A model generated the notes under the pieces. That model saw only the letters and a list, made by a program, of their open reading frames with translations, ran no database searches and was not told the DNA's origin. Shown one piece after another: positions 1 through 5,822 of a stretch of DNA of 6,295 nucleotides (its first letter is position 1; the number at the start of each line of letters is the position of its first letter). The translations under genes were made by a program, and so were the position numbers. The DNA is from an uncultured bacterium (GTDB lineage: Bacteria; Actinomycetota; Coriobacteriia; Coriobacteriales; Coriobacteriaceae). The stretch covers positions 1 through 6,295 of the forward strand of contig CAJMMX010000084.1 in the NCBI GenBank assembly GCA_905214615.1. The letters run 5' to 3'.

Positions 1-1199
1 AGCGTCGTCTTGCCCGAGCCCGATTTGCCCACCAGGCCCACGCGCTGGCCCGCCGCCACATGGAGCGTCAGGTCGTCGAACACGCTCTCGCCTGCCGCGG
101 CGTCACGGTATGCAAAGCTCAGGTGCTCAAAATCAATCGCGCCCTCACCAACCTTGAGCTCGGGAGCGTTCTCATCGTCTGCCACCAGACGCGGCTCGTC
201 CAGCACGCGCGTCATCTCGGCCGCATCGCCCAGCGCGCGGTTGATGCGCTGCATCATGGAGCTCACGTAGTTCAGACGCATGGTGAGGTTGTACGTATAG
301 GTAAAGATCATGACGAGCGCACCGGCCGAAATGCCAAACCACGCGTTACCGCCCGCGACGAACACACTCACCACGGCCATGGTGATGACGATAAGGCCCG
401 AGGTCGTAAAGTTGCGCTGCATCATGGCGTGCATCGAAACCGTCTCGGCGTCGCGCGCGGCACGGTCGGCGGCATCAAACAGGTCGCGCTCAAAGTCCTC
501 GCGCCCACAGGTCTTGACGGCCAGGATATTCGTGACCGCGTCGGACAGCACGCCCGACAATTTGTTCTGCGCGGCGGACGTCGCGGCCGAAAGCGGCATG
601 ATGCGCTTGTACATAAGCCAGACAAACGCAATGTAGACGACCATGATGCACACCAGGATCACGGTAAACGTCGGTACCACCGGGGCGAGTGCGGCCACGG
701 TGCAGATGACCGAGGTGATGGTGGGGATGAGCGAATACACCGTCACGTCGACCAGACCCGTGTAGCCGCTCATAAAACGGCTTGTCTGGCTCACAAGCGA
801 TCCGCCAAAGCGGCTGGTATGGAATGTCATGGATTGGTTGGAGAGCGTGTCGAAGCATAGGCGCGCCAGGTGATAGTTGCCTGCGATCTCGAGCTTGTAG
901 ACGGTGTAGTCCTGTAGCTTGGAGAGGATCTGACCCACCAGGTTAACGAGTACGAGCGCCAGGATATAGGGGCCGAAGACCTCAAACACCTGGTCACCCG
1001 CCACGGGACCGGCTTGAACGCGATCGACAATGAGGGCCATCACATAGGTATTGGCAAACGTCAGCAAAAAGATGTAGCCCGCCGACGAGAACACCGAGAG
1101 AAAGACAATCAGCGGCTGCGTGCGCGTGACGTCCCAAAAACGCTGTAGCGTGCGGCGCACGGTGGAGCGTTTCAGCGGACTGGTGCTTCTCTGAGACAT
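1..1199 (-). CDS. ABC exporter half-transporter, permease-ATPase fusion (3' end beyond window)
   Basis: This is the first 399 codons of a type I ABC exporter subunit, a membrane protein that would use ATP to pump a substrate (drug, lipid or peptide; not deducible here) out of the cell. Residues about 25-330 form the transmembrane domain, with several hydrophobic helices (about 28-55, 75-95, 155-205, 270-310) and the cytoplasmic coupling stretch VKTCGREDFE typical of multidrug/lipid exporters. The nucleotide-binding domain starts near residue 345; an aromatic A-loop Tyr in FAYRD is followed by Walker A GKSGSGKTT at residues 391-399, the last codons in the window. The family is usually about 580-620 residues, so roughly 200 (signature motif, Walker B, H-loop) lie outside. 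The ATG at 1199 is preceded by AAAGGAAG (1203-1210). It lies 127 bases after rmuC, so it may start its own unit; a partner half-transporter could follow outside the window. Confidence 0.93.
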   Translation of the reverse strand, partial: MSQRSTSPLKRSTVRRTLQRFWDVTRTQPLIVFLSVFSSAGYIFLLTFANTYVMALIVDRVQAGPVAGDQVFEVFGPYILALVLVNLVGQILSKLQDYTVYKLEIAGNYHLARLCFDTLSNQSMTFHTSRFGGSLVSQTSRFMSGYTGLVDVTVYSLIPTITSVICTVAALAPVVPTFTVILVCIMVVYIAFVWLMYKRIMPLSAATSAAQNKLSGVLSDAVTNILAVKTCGREDFERDLFDAADRAARDAETVSMHAMMQRNFTTSGLIVITMAVVSVFVAGGNAWFGISAGALVMIFTYTYNLTMRLNYVSSMMQRINRALGDAAEMTRVLDEPRLVADDENAPELKVGEGAIDFEHLSFAYRDAAAGESVFDDLTLHVAAGQRVGLVGKSGSGKTT

Positions 1200-1326
1200 G
1201 GGCTTCCTTTCGCGTCTGATAGGGCGAAACGCCATTGTTGCACATTGAAGCGCACTTCAGGCAAGCACGATGCGAAAAGCAGCGGGGCATCCGCGTTTGC
1301 GCCGGCGCCTCGCCGTCTTGTTGCAA
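1200..1326. other. Spacer between rmuC and the ABC exporter
   Basis: No gene. It holds a perfect 10-base palindrome GCGCCGGCGC (1299-1308), a small inverted repeat TGAAG-CGCA-CTTCA (1246-1259) and the GGCG/CGCC hairpin at 1223-1233. I see no hairpin followed by a T run on the minus strand, so no convincing rmuC terminator, and no clear sigma-70 promoter. Confidence 0.5.
1203..1210 (-). promoter_or_regulatory. Ribosome binding site of the ABC exporter gene
   Basis: The minus strand reads AAAGGAAG a few bases before the ATG at 1199, with AAAGG six bases away. This supports that ATG as the start. A small GGCG-AAA-CGCC hairpin (1223-1233) lies just upstream. Confidence 0.6.
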
Positions 1327-2682
1327 TTAGTCCTCGTCTTCTTGGTCTGTGGGAAGGCCCGCGGGCGTGAGCCCCAAGATCTCATCGGCTTGGTCGGCGT
1401 CTTCCAGCGCGTCGATGTCCTTGAGCTTGCGCTCCATGACGTTGGTGCGCGTGGTAATGATGCCCTCGACCGTTTTGCCCGCGGTCTCGATCTGCTGCTG
1501 GGCGCGGCGCAGCGCCGCCTGATAACGCGGCAGCTCGGCCTTGACGGCGGAGAGCACGCGCAGTACGTCGTCGGTACGTTTTTGCAGCCTAAACGTCTGG
1601 TAGCTCATCTGCAGGCTGTTGAGAATGGCGGCCATGGTGCTGGGGCCGGCAACGTTGACGTGATAGTCGCGGCCCAGGGCCTCGATAAGCCCGGGGCGAC
1701 TGACGACCTCGGCATACAGGCCCTCAAACGGCACGAACATAATGCCAAAGTTGGTGGTCGCGGGTACGCTCAGGTACTTTTCGCAGATGTCCTTTGCCTC
1801 GCGCTTCACCATCATATCGAGCGCCTTGCGCGCAGCGGCAACGGCCTCCGCGTCGCCCGACTCCTGCGCGTCGAGCAGGTGCTCGTACGCGTCGCCCGGA
1901 AACTTGGAGTCAATCGGCAACAGCACGGGATCGCCCTCGTCCACCGGCAGCTTGACGGCAAACTCAACGCGTTCCGAGGCGCCGGGCTTGGTGGCGACGT
2001 TTTCCAGATACTGGTCGGGCGTGAGGATGTCCGCCAGGATCGCGCCCAGCTGCACCTCGCCCAAAATGCCACGCGCTTTGACGTTGCCCAGCACGCGCTT
2101 AAGGTCGCCCACGCCGGTGGCGATAGACTGCATGTCGCCCAGGCCCTTGTACACGGCCTCGAGCTGGTCGCTCACCTGCTTAAACGATGCCGACAGGCGA
2201 TCGTTGAGCGTACGGGAGAGCTTCTCGTCCACCGTCGCACGCATCTGATCGAGCTGCACGTTGTTGTCTTTGCGGATGGCGCCCAACTGGGCATCGACCG
2301 TCTCGCGCACCTTGTCCAGGCGGTGCTCGATGCCTTCGCGGTTGGCGCCAAGCTGTTGGGCCGTCTCGCGGCGCAGGTCATCCATACGGTCACCCGCCTG
2401 CGAGAACTCGCGCGCAATGGTCAGGTAGCGCTGCTGCTCTACGGCGGCGTCGGTCGTCTGCTGCTGCGCGATGGCATTGGCCGTGCGGCGGGTTTCGGCC
2501 AACGCGGCGTTCAGGGTGTCGAGCGTGCTGTTGGCCTGCTCGAGCGCTGCCAGCGTTTCCGCGCTACTGTCGCCACGCTCCCACAACTCGGCACGCAGGC
2601 TCTTGAGCTGGAGGGCGCAAGCCACAGCAACCCCCACCGCCACCAAGGCGATCACAACAAGCACAATATCAATAGCAGACAT
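1327..2682 (-). CDS. rmuC: RmuC family protein (DNA recombination / inversion-limiting)
   Basis: A 451-residue RmuC homologue. In E. coli RmuC limits recombination at inverted repeats; the family is predicted to contain a PD-(D/E)xK nuclease-like fold, but its biochemistry is poorly known. An N-terminal membrane anchor spans about residues 4-24, followed by a long charged, Ala/Gln-rich coiled coil (about 35-190) and the RmuC core (about 195-400) with GNVKARGILGEVQLGAIL, the PIDSKFP motif (256-262, carrying the candidate D-x-K pair), and NFGIMFVPFEGLYAEV. The tail is acidic and ends in DQEDED. Length fits the family (about 400-475). I chose the ATG at 2682 because the anchor begins there and GGCGGAG lies just upstream; an in-frame TTG at 2715 would add 11 residues with a poorer ribosome site. 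The gene is followed after 127 bases by the ABC exporter and preceded by a 123-base spacer with its own candidate promoter. Confidence 0.95.
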   Translation of the reverse strand: MSAIDIVLVVIALVAVGVAVACALQLKSLRAELWERGDSSAETLAALEQANSTLDTLNAALAETRRTANAIAQQQTTDAAVEQQRYLTIAREFSQAGDRMDDLRRETAQQLGANREGIEHRLDKVRETVDAQLGAIRKDNNVQLDQMRATVDEKLSRTLNDRLSASFKQVSDQLEAVYKGLGDMQSIATGVGDLKRVLGNVKARGILGEVQLGAILADILTPDQYLENVATKPGASERVEFAVKLPVDEGDPVLLPIDSKFPGDAYEHLLDAQESGDAEAVAAARKALDMMVKREAKDICEKYLSVPATTNFGIMFVPFEGLYAEVVSRPGLIEALGRDYHVNVAGPSTMAAILNSLQMSYQTFRLQKRTDDVLRVLSAVKAELPRYQAALRRAQQQIETAGKTVEGIITTRTNVMERKLKDIDALEDADQADEILGLTPAGLPTDQEDED

Positions 2683-2700
2683 AAACTCCGCCCAACAAAC

Positions 2701-2768
2701 CCAATCGAGCACCAATCAAAGCCGCGATCAATCTTACCCTGTCAAACGCAGTTCATGTCCAATCGAGC
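2701..2768. repeat. Direct repeat pair CCAATCGAGC flanking the rmuC promoter region
   Basis: CCAATCGAGC occurs identically at 2701-2710 and 2759-2768, 58 bases apart (start to start), bracketing the TTGACA hexamer. It could be a pair of regulator sites or chance; at 10 bases in a short spacer it is noticeable but not conclusive. Confidence 0.45.
2715..2745 (-). promoter_or_regulatory. Candidate promoter of rmuC
   Basis: The minus strand has a perfect -35 hexamer TTGACA (plus-strand 2740-2745) and a weak -10 TTTGAT (2715-2720) with a longish 19-base spacer. It sits in the 123-base gap before rmuC, in a good position. The weak -10 and long spacer keep confidence low. A 10-base direct repeat lies on either side (2701-2710 and 2759-2768). 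Confidence 0.3.
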
Positions 2769-2805
2769 GCAGACAAGTTACCTTTGCGCTATGGGTGCTG
2801 GTCCG

Positions 2806-3240
2806 CTAGCTCTCCCAGCTGGCGCGGATGGTTGCTGCGACATCCCCCAAGCGCTGACCAAGAGCTGCCAAGTGCTGAAGTACCTCATTGGGCGAGGCGC
2901 CGTTGAGGATGCACGTGAGGGCATACGACGCCAGAAAGATGGCCGCAAGCCCCAACGGGATGAGCACGATCATCGCCAACGTACGCAGGCGCTGGGCCCA
3001 GCGACGGCGACGCGCACGATGCTTGTCGAACGCGAGCTCCTGCGCATATGAATCTTGCTGTACGGAATAGGCCTCTGGCGCCGATTCACACCCGGGCACA
3101 GCTGCAGGTACAGCAGCGGGCACGACGTTTTGCACGGGCGCCTGGTTGGCAACCCCTTGCATTTGCATCTCCATGAGTCGTTGCTGCTGACGCAGCATGC
3201 GCTCAGCTTGTTGCTGCGGAGTCTCAAGAAACAGATCCAT
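2806..3240 (-). CDS. Small single-pass membrane protein, function unknown
   Basis: A 144-residue protein I cannot assign to a family. The N-terminal half is hydrophilic and low-complexity: a Gln/Met-rich stretch (about 9-32, QQQ repeats), then a Pro/Ala/Val linker (about 34-49). A strongly basic patch (KHRARRRR, about 73-80) precedes one membrane helix (about 87-112); by the positive-inside rule the N-terminal half should be cytoplasmic. A short, probably helical tail (about 116-141) follows on the outside. It resembles no enzyme and has no catalytic motif I can see. The ATG at 3240 is supported by TGGAGG (3246-3251) five bases upstream; the in-frame TTG at 3252 overlaps that site and is rejected. 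rmuC follows after 123 bases. It might be a membrane adaptor or scaffold, but that is a guess from shape only. Confidence 0.72.
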   Translation of the reverse strand: MDLFLETPQQQAERMLRQQQRLMEMQMQGVANQAPVQNVVPAAVPAAVPGCESAPEAYSVQQDSYAQELAFDKHRARRRRWAQRLRTLAMIVLIPLGLAAIFLASYALTCILNGASPNEVLQHLAALGQRLGDVAATIRASWES

Positions 3241-3245
3241 GCTGG

Positions 3246-3251
3246 CCTCCA
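3246..3251 (-). promoter_or_regulatory. Ribosome binding site deciding the start of the 144-residue membrane protein
   Basis: TGGAGG on the minus strand lies five bases before the ATG at 3240. The alternative TTG start (3250-3252) would fall inside this site, so the ATG is preferred. Confidence 0.75.
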
Positions 3252-3356
3252 AAATCGGAGCATTCGACGCTTACGACCAGCATCCCGCACCGCCATGACC
3301 GCGACAACGCAATCGCCGGCAATAGCCACAAAGTTTCTTTTGCTCAAAAGCTGTCG

Positions 3357-3399
3357 AAAAGCTCAACAACTCCCCTACCAGCACTTTCTCTGAGCTTTT
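3357..3399. repeat. Inverted repeat AAAAGCTCA / TGAGCTTTT
   Basis: Nine-base perfect arms at 3357-3365 and 3391-3399 surround a 25-base loop; CG pairs extend it beyond a two-base bulge. A further CTTTT-GCTC-AAAAG hairpin (3337-3350) is adjacent, and AAAAGCT occurs twice nearby. It lies upstream of the membrane protein gene and downstream of the tandem hairpins. A role as operator or leader structure is possible; it is not an obvious minus-strand terminator. Confidence 0.45.
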
Positions 3400-3466
3400 T
3401 TCGCCAACAATCTTTTGGCCTTCCGCCCTTACGCCAACTGACCAAAATCTAACCAATAGCTTGACG

Positions 3467-3493
3467 AAAATTGTGGAGACCGGGACCCCACAA
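3467..3493 (-). terminator. Second of two tandem terminator-like hairpins after rubrerythrin
   Basis: On the minus strand TTGTGG (3493-3488) pairs with CCACAA (3476-3471) across an 11-base interior that can form further G-C pairs, then TTTT (3470-3467) follows. The stem is short and the T run modest, so it may be a back-up terminator or part of a larger repeat. Confidence 0.45.
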
Positions 3494-3522
3494 AAACGTG
3501 CCGTCCCAAAAAGGGGCGGCAC
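3492..3522 (-). terminator. Probable intrinsic terminator of rubrerythrin
   Basis: On the minus strand GTGCCGCCCC (3522-3513), loop TTTTT, then GGGACGGCAC (3507-3498) form a 10-position stem with one A/C mismatch, followed by GTTTTT (3497-3492). It lies about 155 bases after the rubrerythrin stop, with no gene between. The T run falls only on this strand's 3' side, which sets the direction. Confidence 0.62.
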
Positions 3523-3590
3523 ACAACCTTTAATATCAGCTTTTCTGTAACGAGCACGCGACGACCCAAAGCGGGCCGGGAGGGCCGGAT

Positions 3591-3663
3591 TACCTTCCCT
3601 CAACGCGACCCTGCGGAGCCGTGAGCGAGAGGGAAAGGTATTTCCCCGCCCCGCGCTCCGCAG
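3591..3663 (-). other. Structured element with mutually exclusive stems in the rubrerythrin 3' region
   Basis: Three complementary pairings overlap. Stem A pairs 3591-3601 with 3629-3640 (11 pairs, one bulge). Stem B pairs CTGCGGAGC (3611-3619) with GCTCCGCAG (3655-3663), nine perfect pairs. Hairpin C pairs GGGAAA (3631-3636) with TTTCCC (3641-3646). B and C nest and are compatible; A excludes C and could coexist with B only as a pseudoknot. The element starts about 16 bases after the rubrerythrin stop in the transcript. It could be an RNA switch, a small RNA from the 3' region, or a dispersed palindromic repeat; the sequence alone does not decide. Confidence 0.5.
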
Positions 3664-3679
3664 CAGCCAGCGCCAAGCG

Positions 3680-4219
3680 CTAGTAGTTCACCACTTGCTC
3701 CTCAAAGTACGCCTTGGGGTGGTTACACACCGGGCACACCTCAGGTGCCTCGGCACCAACGTGCAGATGTCCGCAGTTCAGGCACTTCCACACCTTCACG
3801 CCCTCGCGCTCAAACACCTCGCCCGACTCGATGCGCTCGACGAGCTTGTTGTAGCGCTCCTCGTGGGCCTTCTCGACGGCGGCGACACCACGGAACTTTG
3901 CGGCAATCTCGGCAAAGCCCTCTTCCTCGGCGGTCTTGGCAAACTCGTCGTACATCGTGGTCCACTCGTAGTTCTCACCCGCGGCGGCATCGCGCAGATT
4001 GTCCAGGGTATCGGGGACGGCGCCATCGTGCAGATACTTAAACCACAGTTTGGCGTGCTCGGACTCGTTGCCAGCCGTCTCGGCAAAGATGTTCGAGATC
4101 TGAACGTAGCCGTCCTTCTTTGCCTTGGAGGCATAGTAGCGATACTTGGTGTGTGCCTGGGACTCACCGGCAAAAGCGGTCTCGAGGTTCTTCTTGGTTT
4201 GGGAATTCTCAAAATCCAT
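3680..4219 (-). CDS. rbr: Rubrerythrin
   Basis: A 179-residue rubrerythrin, a cytoplasmic non-haem iron peroxidase that reduces hydrogen peroxide to water in anaerobes, fed by rubredoxin or similar carriers. The ferritin-like four-helix domain (about 1-135) carries the expected di-iron ligands: Glu19, Glu52 and His55 (ETAGNESEH), Glu82 and Glu85 (GENYEW), Glu116 and His119 (EKAHEERY). The C-terminal rubredoxin-like domain (about 140-179) has CLNC at 146-149 and CPVC at 162-165 to bind a single iron. Length and all ligands match the canonical family, so it should be functional. The ATG at 4219 has GAAGGGAAG (4227-4235) upstream; an in-frame TTG at 4237 overlaps that site and is rejected. It follows the MutY-like gene by 114 bases and may be co-transcribed with it or have its own promoter. 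Proximity to an IscR-like regulator suggests redox control, which is inference. Confidence 0.97.
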   Translation of the reverse strand: MDFENSQTKKNLETAFAGESQAHTKYRYYASKAKKDGYVQISNIFAETAGNESEHAKLWFKYLHDGAVPDTLDNLRDAAAGENYEWTTMYDEFAKTAEEEGFAEIAAKFRGVAAVEKAHEERYNKLVERIESGEVFEREGVKVWKCLNCGHLHVGAEAPEVCPVCNHPKAYFEEQVVNY

Positions 4220-4333
4220 AGGTGTACTTCCCTTCAACGCATGCCGCCCGTAGGCTTCGAGCGGCCTCGTCTTTAGGATGCCCTCATGTCGGAAATCTAA
4301 ACCTTACAATCCTGTTCTTCAGATTTCCACGGG
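4220..4333. other. Spacer upstream of rubrerythrin with an inverted repeat
   Basis: An inverted repeat GGAAATCT (4291-4298) and AGATTTCC (4321-4328), arms of eight perfect bases with a 22-base spacer, lies just after the stop of the MutY-like gene. No T run follows on either strand, so it is not a clear terminator. It may be an operator or processing site. I see no strong -35/-10 pair on the minus strand, so read-through from upstream remains possible. Confidence 0.45.
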
Positions 4334-5239
4334 CTAAATGCTCAGCCAGCGATCGCCCTCGGCTCGGCAAAAGCCCTCACGCTCCAGGTCGGCCAGAATG
4401 CCCGCGACAAGCTCGCGCTCGACCGGCCCGCGCCCAGCCGCCGCTTCCATATCGTTAACGCCCACCACGGCATCAGCAAGCGTAATCCCCGCCGGTTGGC
4501 CATCGCGCGCTGCCAGCAACATGCGCACGATATGCGCGCGCTTTTGGCGACGTGAGCCCTCAAACTTTGATTGACGGCTATAGCCCGCCGAGCGCCTGGA
4601 CGGATTGGGCAACGTCTTTTTTAGATATGCGCCGTAGTCCAGCAACGCGTAATACCACGCGCGCGGCGTGTCGGCATCATCGAGCGGCACGGCAAAGGGA
4701 GCGATCTCGTCGGTCGCCGCACCGGGGACCGCCGGACAGGCCGCCTGAATCAGCGGCACCAGCTCGCGGTCGGGAACAGCCGGTACATCGGGAAAGAAGT
4801 GATGCAGAAAGACCGTGCGCACGTTGGTCTCCAGATACACGCCTGGAAGGTCAAACGCAAACGACCGGATACCTTGCGCCGTTGCCGGGCCAATACCAGG
4901 CAGAGCGACCAAGTCACGCGTCTCACGCGGAAACTCACCGTCCCAGTCCTCCACAACGCGCTGAGCGGCCTTGTGGAGCGCCAGAGCGCGTCGGTTGTAG
5001 CCCATGCCCTGCCAAGCGTCCAAAACATCGGAAGGCGCGGCTTGGGCAAGCGCCTGCACGGTCGGAAAGCGATCGAGCCACGCCGGCATACGCGTCTCCA
5101 CGCGTGGCACCTGTGTTTGCTGCAACATGACCTCGGAAAGCCAAATGATGTACGGATCGCGCGTGCGGCGCCACGGAAGGTCGCGATAACGCAGGACCCC
5201 TTCCGAACGAATCATCGAACGAAAGGGGTCCTGAATCAT
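4334..5239 (-). CDS. MutY-like HhH-GPD DNA glycosylase, cluster-less variant
   Basis: A 301-residue helix-hairpin-helix glycosylase of the MutY branch, which removes adenine mispaired with 8-oxoguanine. LPWRRTRDPYIIWLSEVMLQ carries the catalytic Glu at residue 36, QGMGYNRRA follows (77-85), and the hairpin is LPGIGPATA (113-121). Two departures stand out. The catalytic Asp of MutY (VDGNV) is replaced by Glu137 in LETNVR. Where MutY has the four-cysteine [4Fe-4S] loop, this protein has a basic stretch (about 207-235, NPSRRSAGYSRQSKFEGSRR) with no cysteine; the only cysteines are C168 and one near the C-terminus. The NUDIX-like recognition domain is replaced by about 65 residues with a winged-helix look. 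The ATG at 5239 has AAGGAG (5247-5252) at seven bases. It starts 21 bases after the Rrf2 regulator stops, so the two are almost surely one operon. Substrate specificity for A:8-oxoG is inferred, not shown. Confidence 0.88.
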   Translation of the reverse strand: MIQDPFRSMIRSEGVLRYRDLPWRRTRDPYIIWLSEVMLQQTQVPRVETRMPAWLDRFPTVQALAQAAPSDVLDAWQGMGYNRRALALHKAAQRVVEDWDGEFPRETRDLVALPGIGPATAQGIRSFAFDLPGVYLETNVRTVFLHHFFPDVPAVPDRELVPLIQAACPAVPGAATDEIAPFAVPLDDADTPRAWYYALLDYGAYLKKTLPNPSRRSAGYSRQSKFEGSRRQKRAHIVRMLLAARDGQPAGITLADAVVGVNDMEAAAGRGPVERELVAGILADLEREGFCRAEGDRWLSI

Positions 5240-5246
5240 ATCTATG

Positions 5247-5252
5247 CTCCTT
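5247..5252 (-). promoter_or_regulatory. Ribosome binding site of the MutY-like gene
   Basis: AAGGAG on the minus strand, seven bases before the ATG at 5239 and within the 21-base gap after the regulator gene, supports this start and independent translation within a shared transcript. Confidence 0.75.
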
Positions 5253-5260
5253 ATGCGGCG

Positions 5261-5746
5261 CTATTCCTCCCGGCATGTATACGCACAGGTGGCGTACTCG
5301 GGAAACGCTTCGCGGTCGGCGAACTTGGGATCGACGGCCGGGAACTGGCGGTGAGCGACGATGTCGCCGAGCGAAACGGAATCGAGGTAGTCGCGCATCA
5401 ATGCTTGAGCTCCGGCCCACAGGGGATGATAGCAGCACGTGCCCATGCGCGCACAGTCGCCATCGGGTGCGGTGCAATCATTCATAACCATAGGGCCCTG
5501 AACGGCCTCGACGACCTGACGAATGGTAACGTCGTCCGGACTGACCTTGAGACGCATGCCACCGTGGACGCCACGCAGGCTCTCCACAATACCGGCCTGG
5601 ACCAAACCGTGCTGAATCGAGCGGGCAAACGAATACGGGACATTGACCTCTTCGGCAGCGGTGCGAACAGAAAGCAAACGCTCCGGATCCTCGGCAAGCA
5701 TCGCCAACATACGAAGGGCGTAATCAGTCTTCCTCGATATGTCCAT
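5261..5746 (-). CDS. Rrf2 family transcriptional regulator, IscR/NsrR-like Fe-S type
   Basis: A 161-residue Rrf2 regulator, a dimeric winged-helix DNA-binding protein that senses redox state or nitric oxide through an Fe-S cluster. The N-terminus MDISRKTDYALRMLAML, the recognition-helix area (VPYSFARSIQHGLVQAGIV, about 36-54) and the wing GVHGGMRL (59-66) are family hallmarks. The sensing region has Cys91, Cys98 and Cys104 followed by His107 in CCYHPLW, matching the spacing of the E. coli IscR ligands Cys92, Cys98, Cys104 and His107, then the dimer helix and SLGDI. An extra C-terminal pair, Cys154 and Cys158, is unusual. The ATG at 5746 has AAAGGGG (5750-5756) close upstream. It is the first gene of a unit with the MutY-like gene, and rubrerythrin follows, so control of oxidative or nitrosative defence and autoregulation are likely. 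IscR and NsrR roles cannot be separated from sequence alone. Confidence 0.92.
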   Translation of the reverse strand: MDISRKTDYALRMLAMLAEDPERLLSVRTAAEEVNVPYSFARSIQHGLVQAGIVESLRGVHGGMRLKVSPDDVTIRQVVEAVQGPMVMNDCTAPDGDCARMGTCCYHPLWAGAQALMRDYLDSVSLGDIVAHRQFPAVDPKFADREAFPEYATCAYTCREE

Positions 5747-5770
5747 TTTCCCCTTTCAAGGAATACGAAC

Positions 5771-5784
5771 AGCTCGAACGAGCT
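5771..5784. repeat. Inverted repeat AGCTCG-AA-CGAGCT in the regulator's leader
   Basis: Six-base perfect arms with a two-base gap lie 25 bases upstream of the regulator start codon. A further CGAGCT (5792-5797) could pair with the left arm instead, allowing two alternative hairpins near the ribosome site. It may be an operator or a leader hairpin affecting translation. Confidence 0.45.
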
Positions 5785-5822
5785 CCGGGGCCGAGCTTGT
5801 GTCGAGACGCTAAATGACCGCA

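Larger units (their letters stand above)
3241..3679. other. 439-base spacer between rubrerythrin and the small membrane protein gene
   Basis: No credible gene. On the minus strand it begins with the 3' untranslated region of rubrerythrin, holding competing stems (3591-3663) and a GGGCCGG direct repeat (3573-3579 and 3582-3588). Two tandem hairpins with T runs follow (3467-3522), then an inverted repeat AAAAGCTCA/TGAGCTTTT (3357-3399). The remainder, about 3252-3356, must carry the leader of the membrane protein gene, but I find no convincing promoter hexamers. Confidence 0.6.

Noticed and set aside
60..860. A 266-codon plus-strand frame
   Set aside because: Antisense to the ABC exporter, very His/Arg/Asp-rich, no family features.
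1270..3051. A 593-codon open frame on the plus strand
   Set aside because: It runs antisense to rmuC and the small membrane protein gene, has skewed His/Arg/Leu composition, and encodes no recognisable domain. High-GC genes often leave such antisense frames open.
3271..3603. A 110-codon minus-strand frame in the rubrerythrin to membrane-protein spacer
   Set aside because: It relies on a TTG start without a good ribosome site, runs through both terminator-like hairpins and has no family resemblance.
3695..4276. A 193-codon plus-strand frame
   Set aside because: Antisense to rubrerythrin, whose ligand residues are all present; the hydrophobic look is a by-product of the opposite strand.
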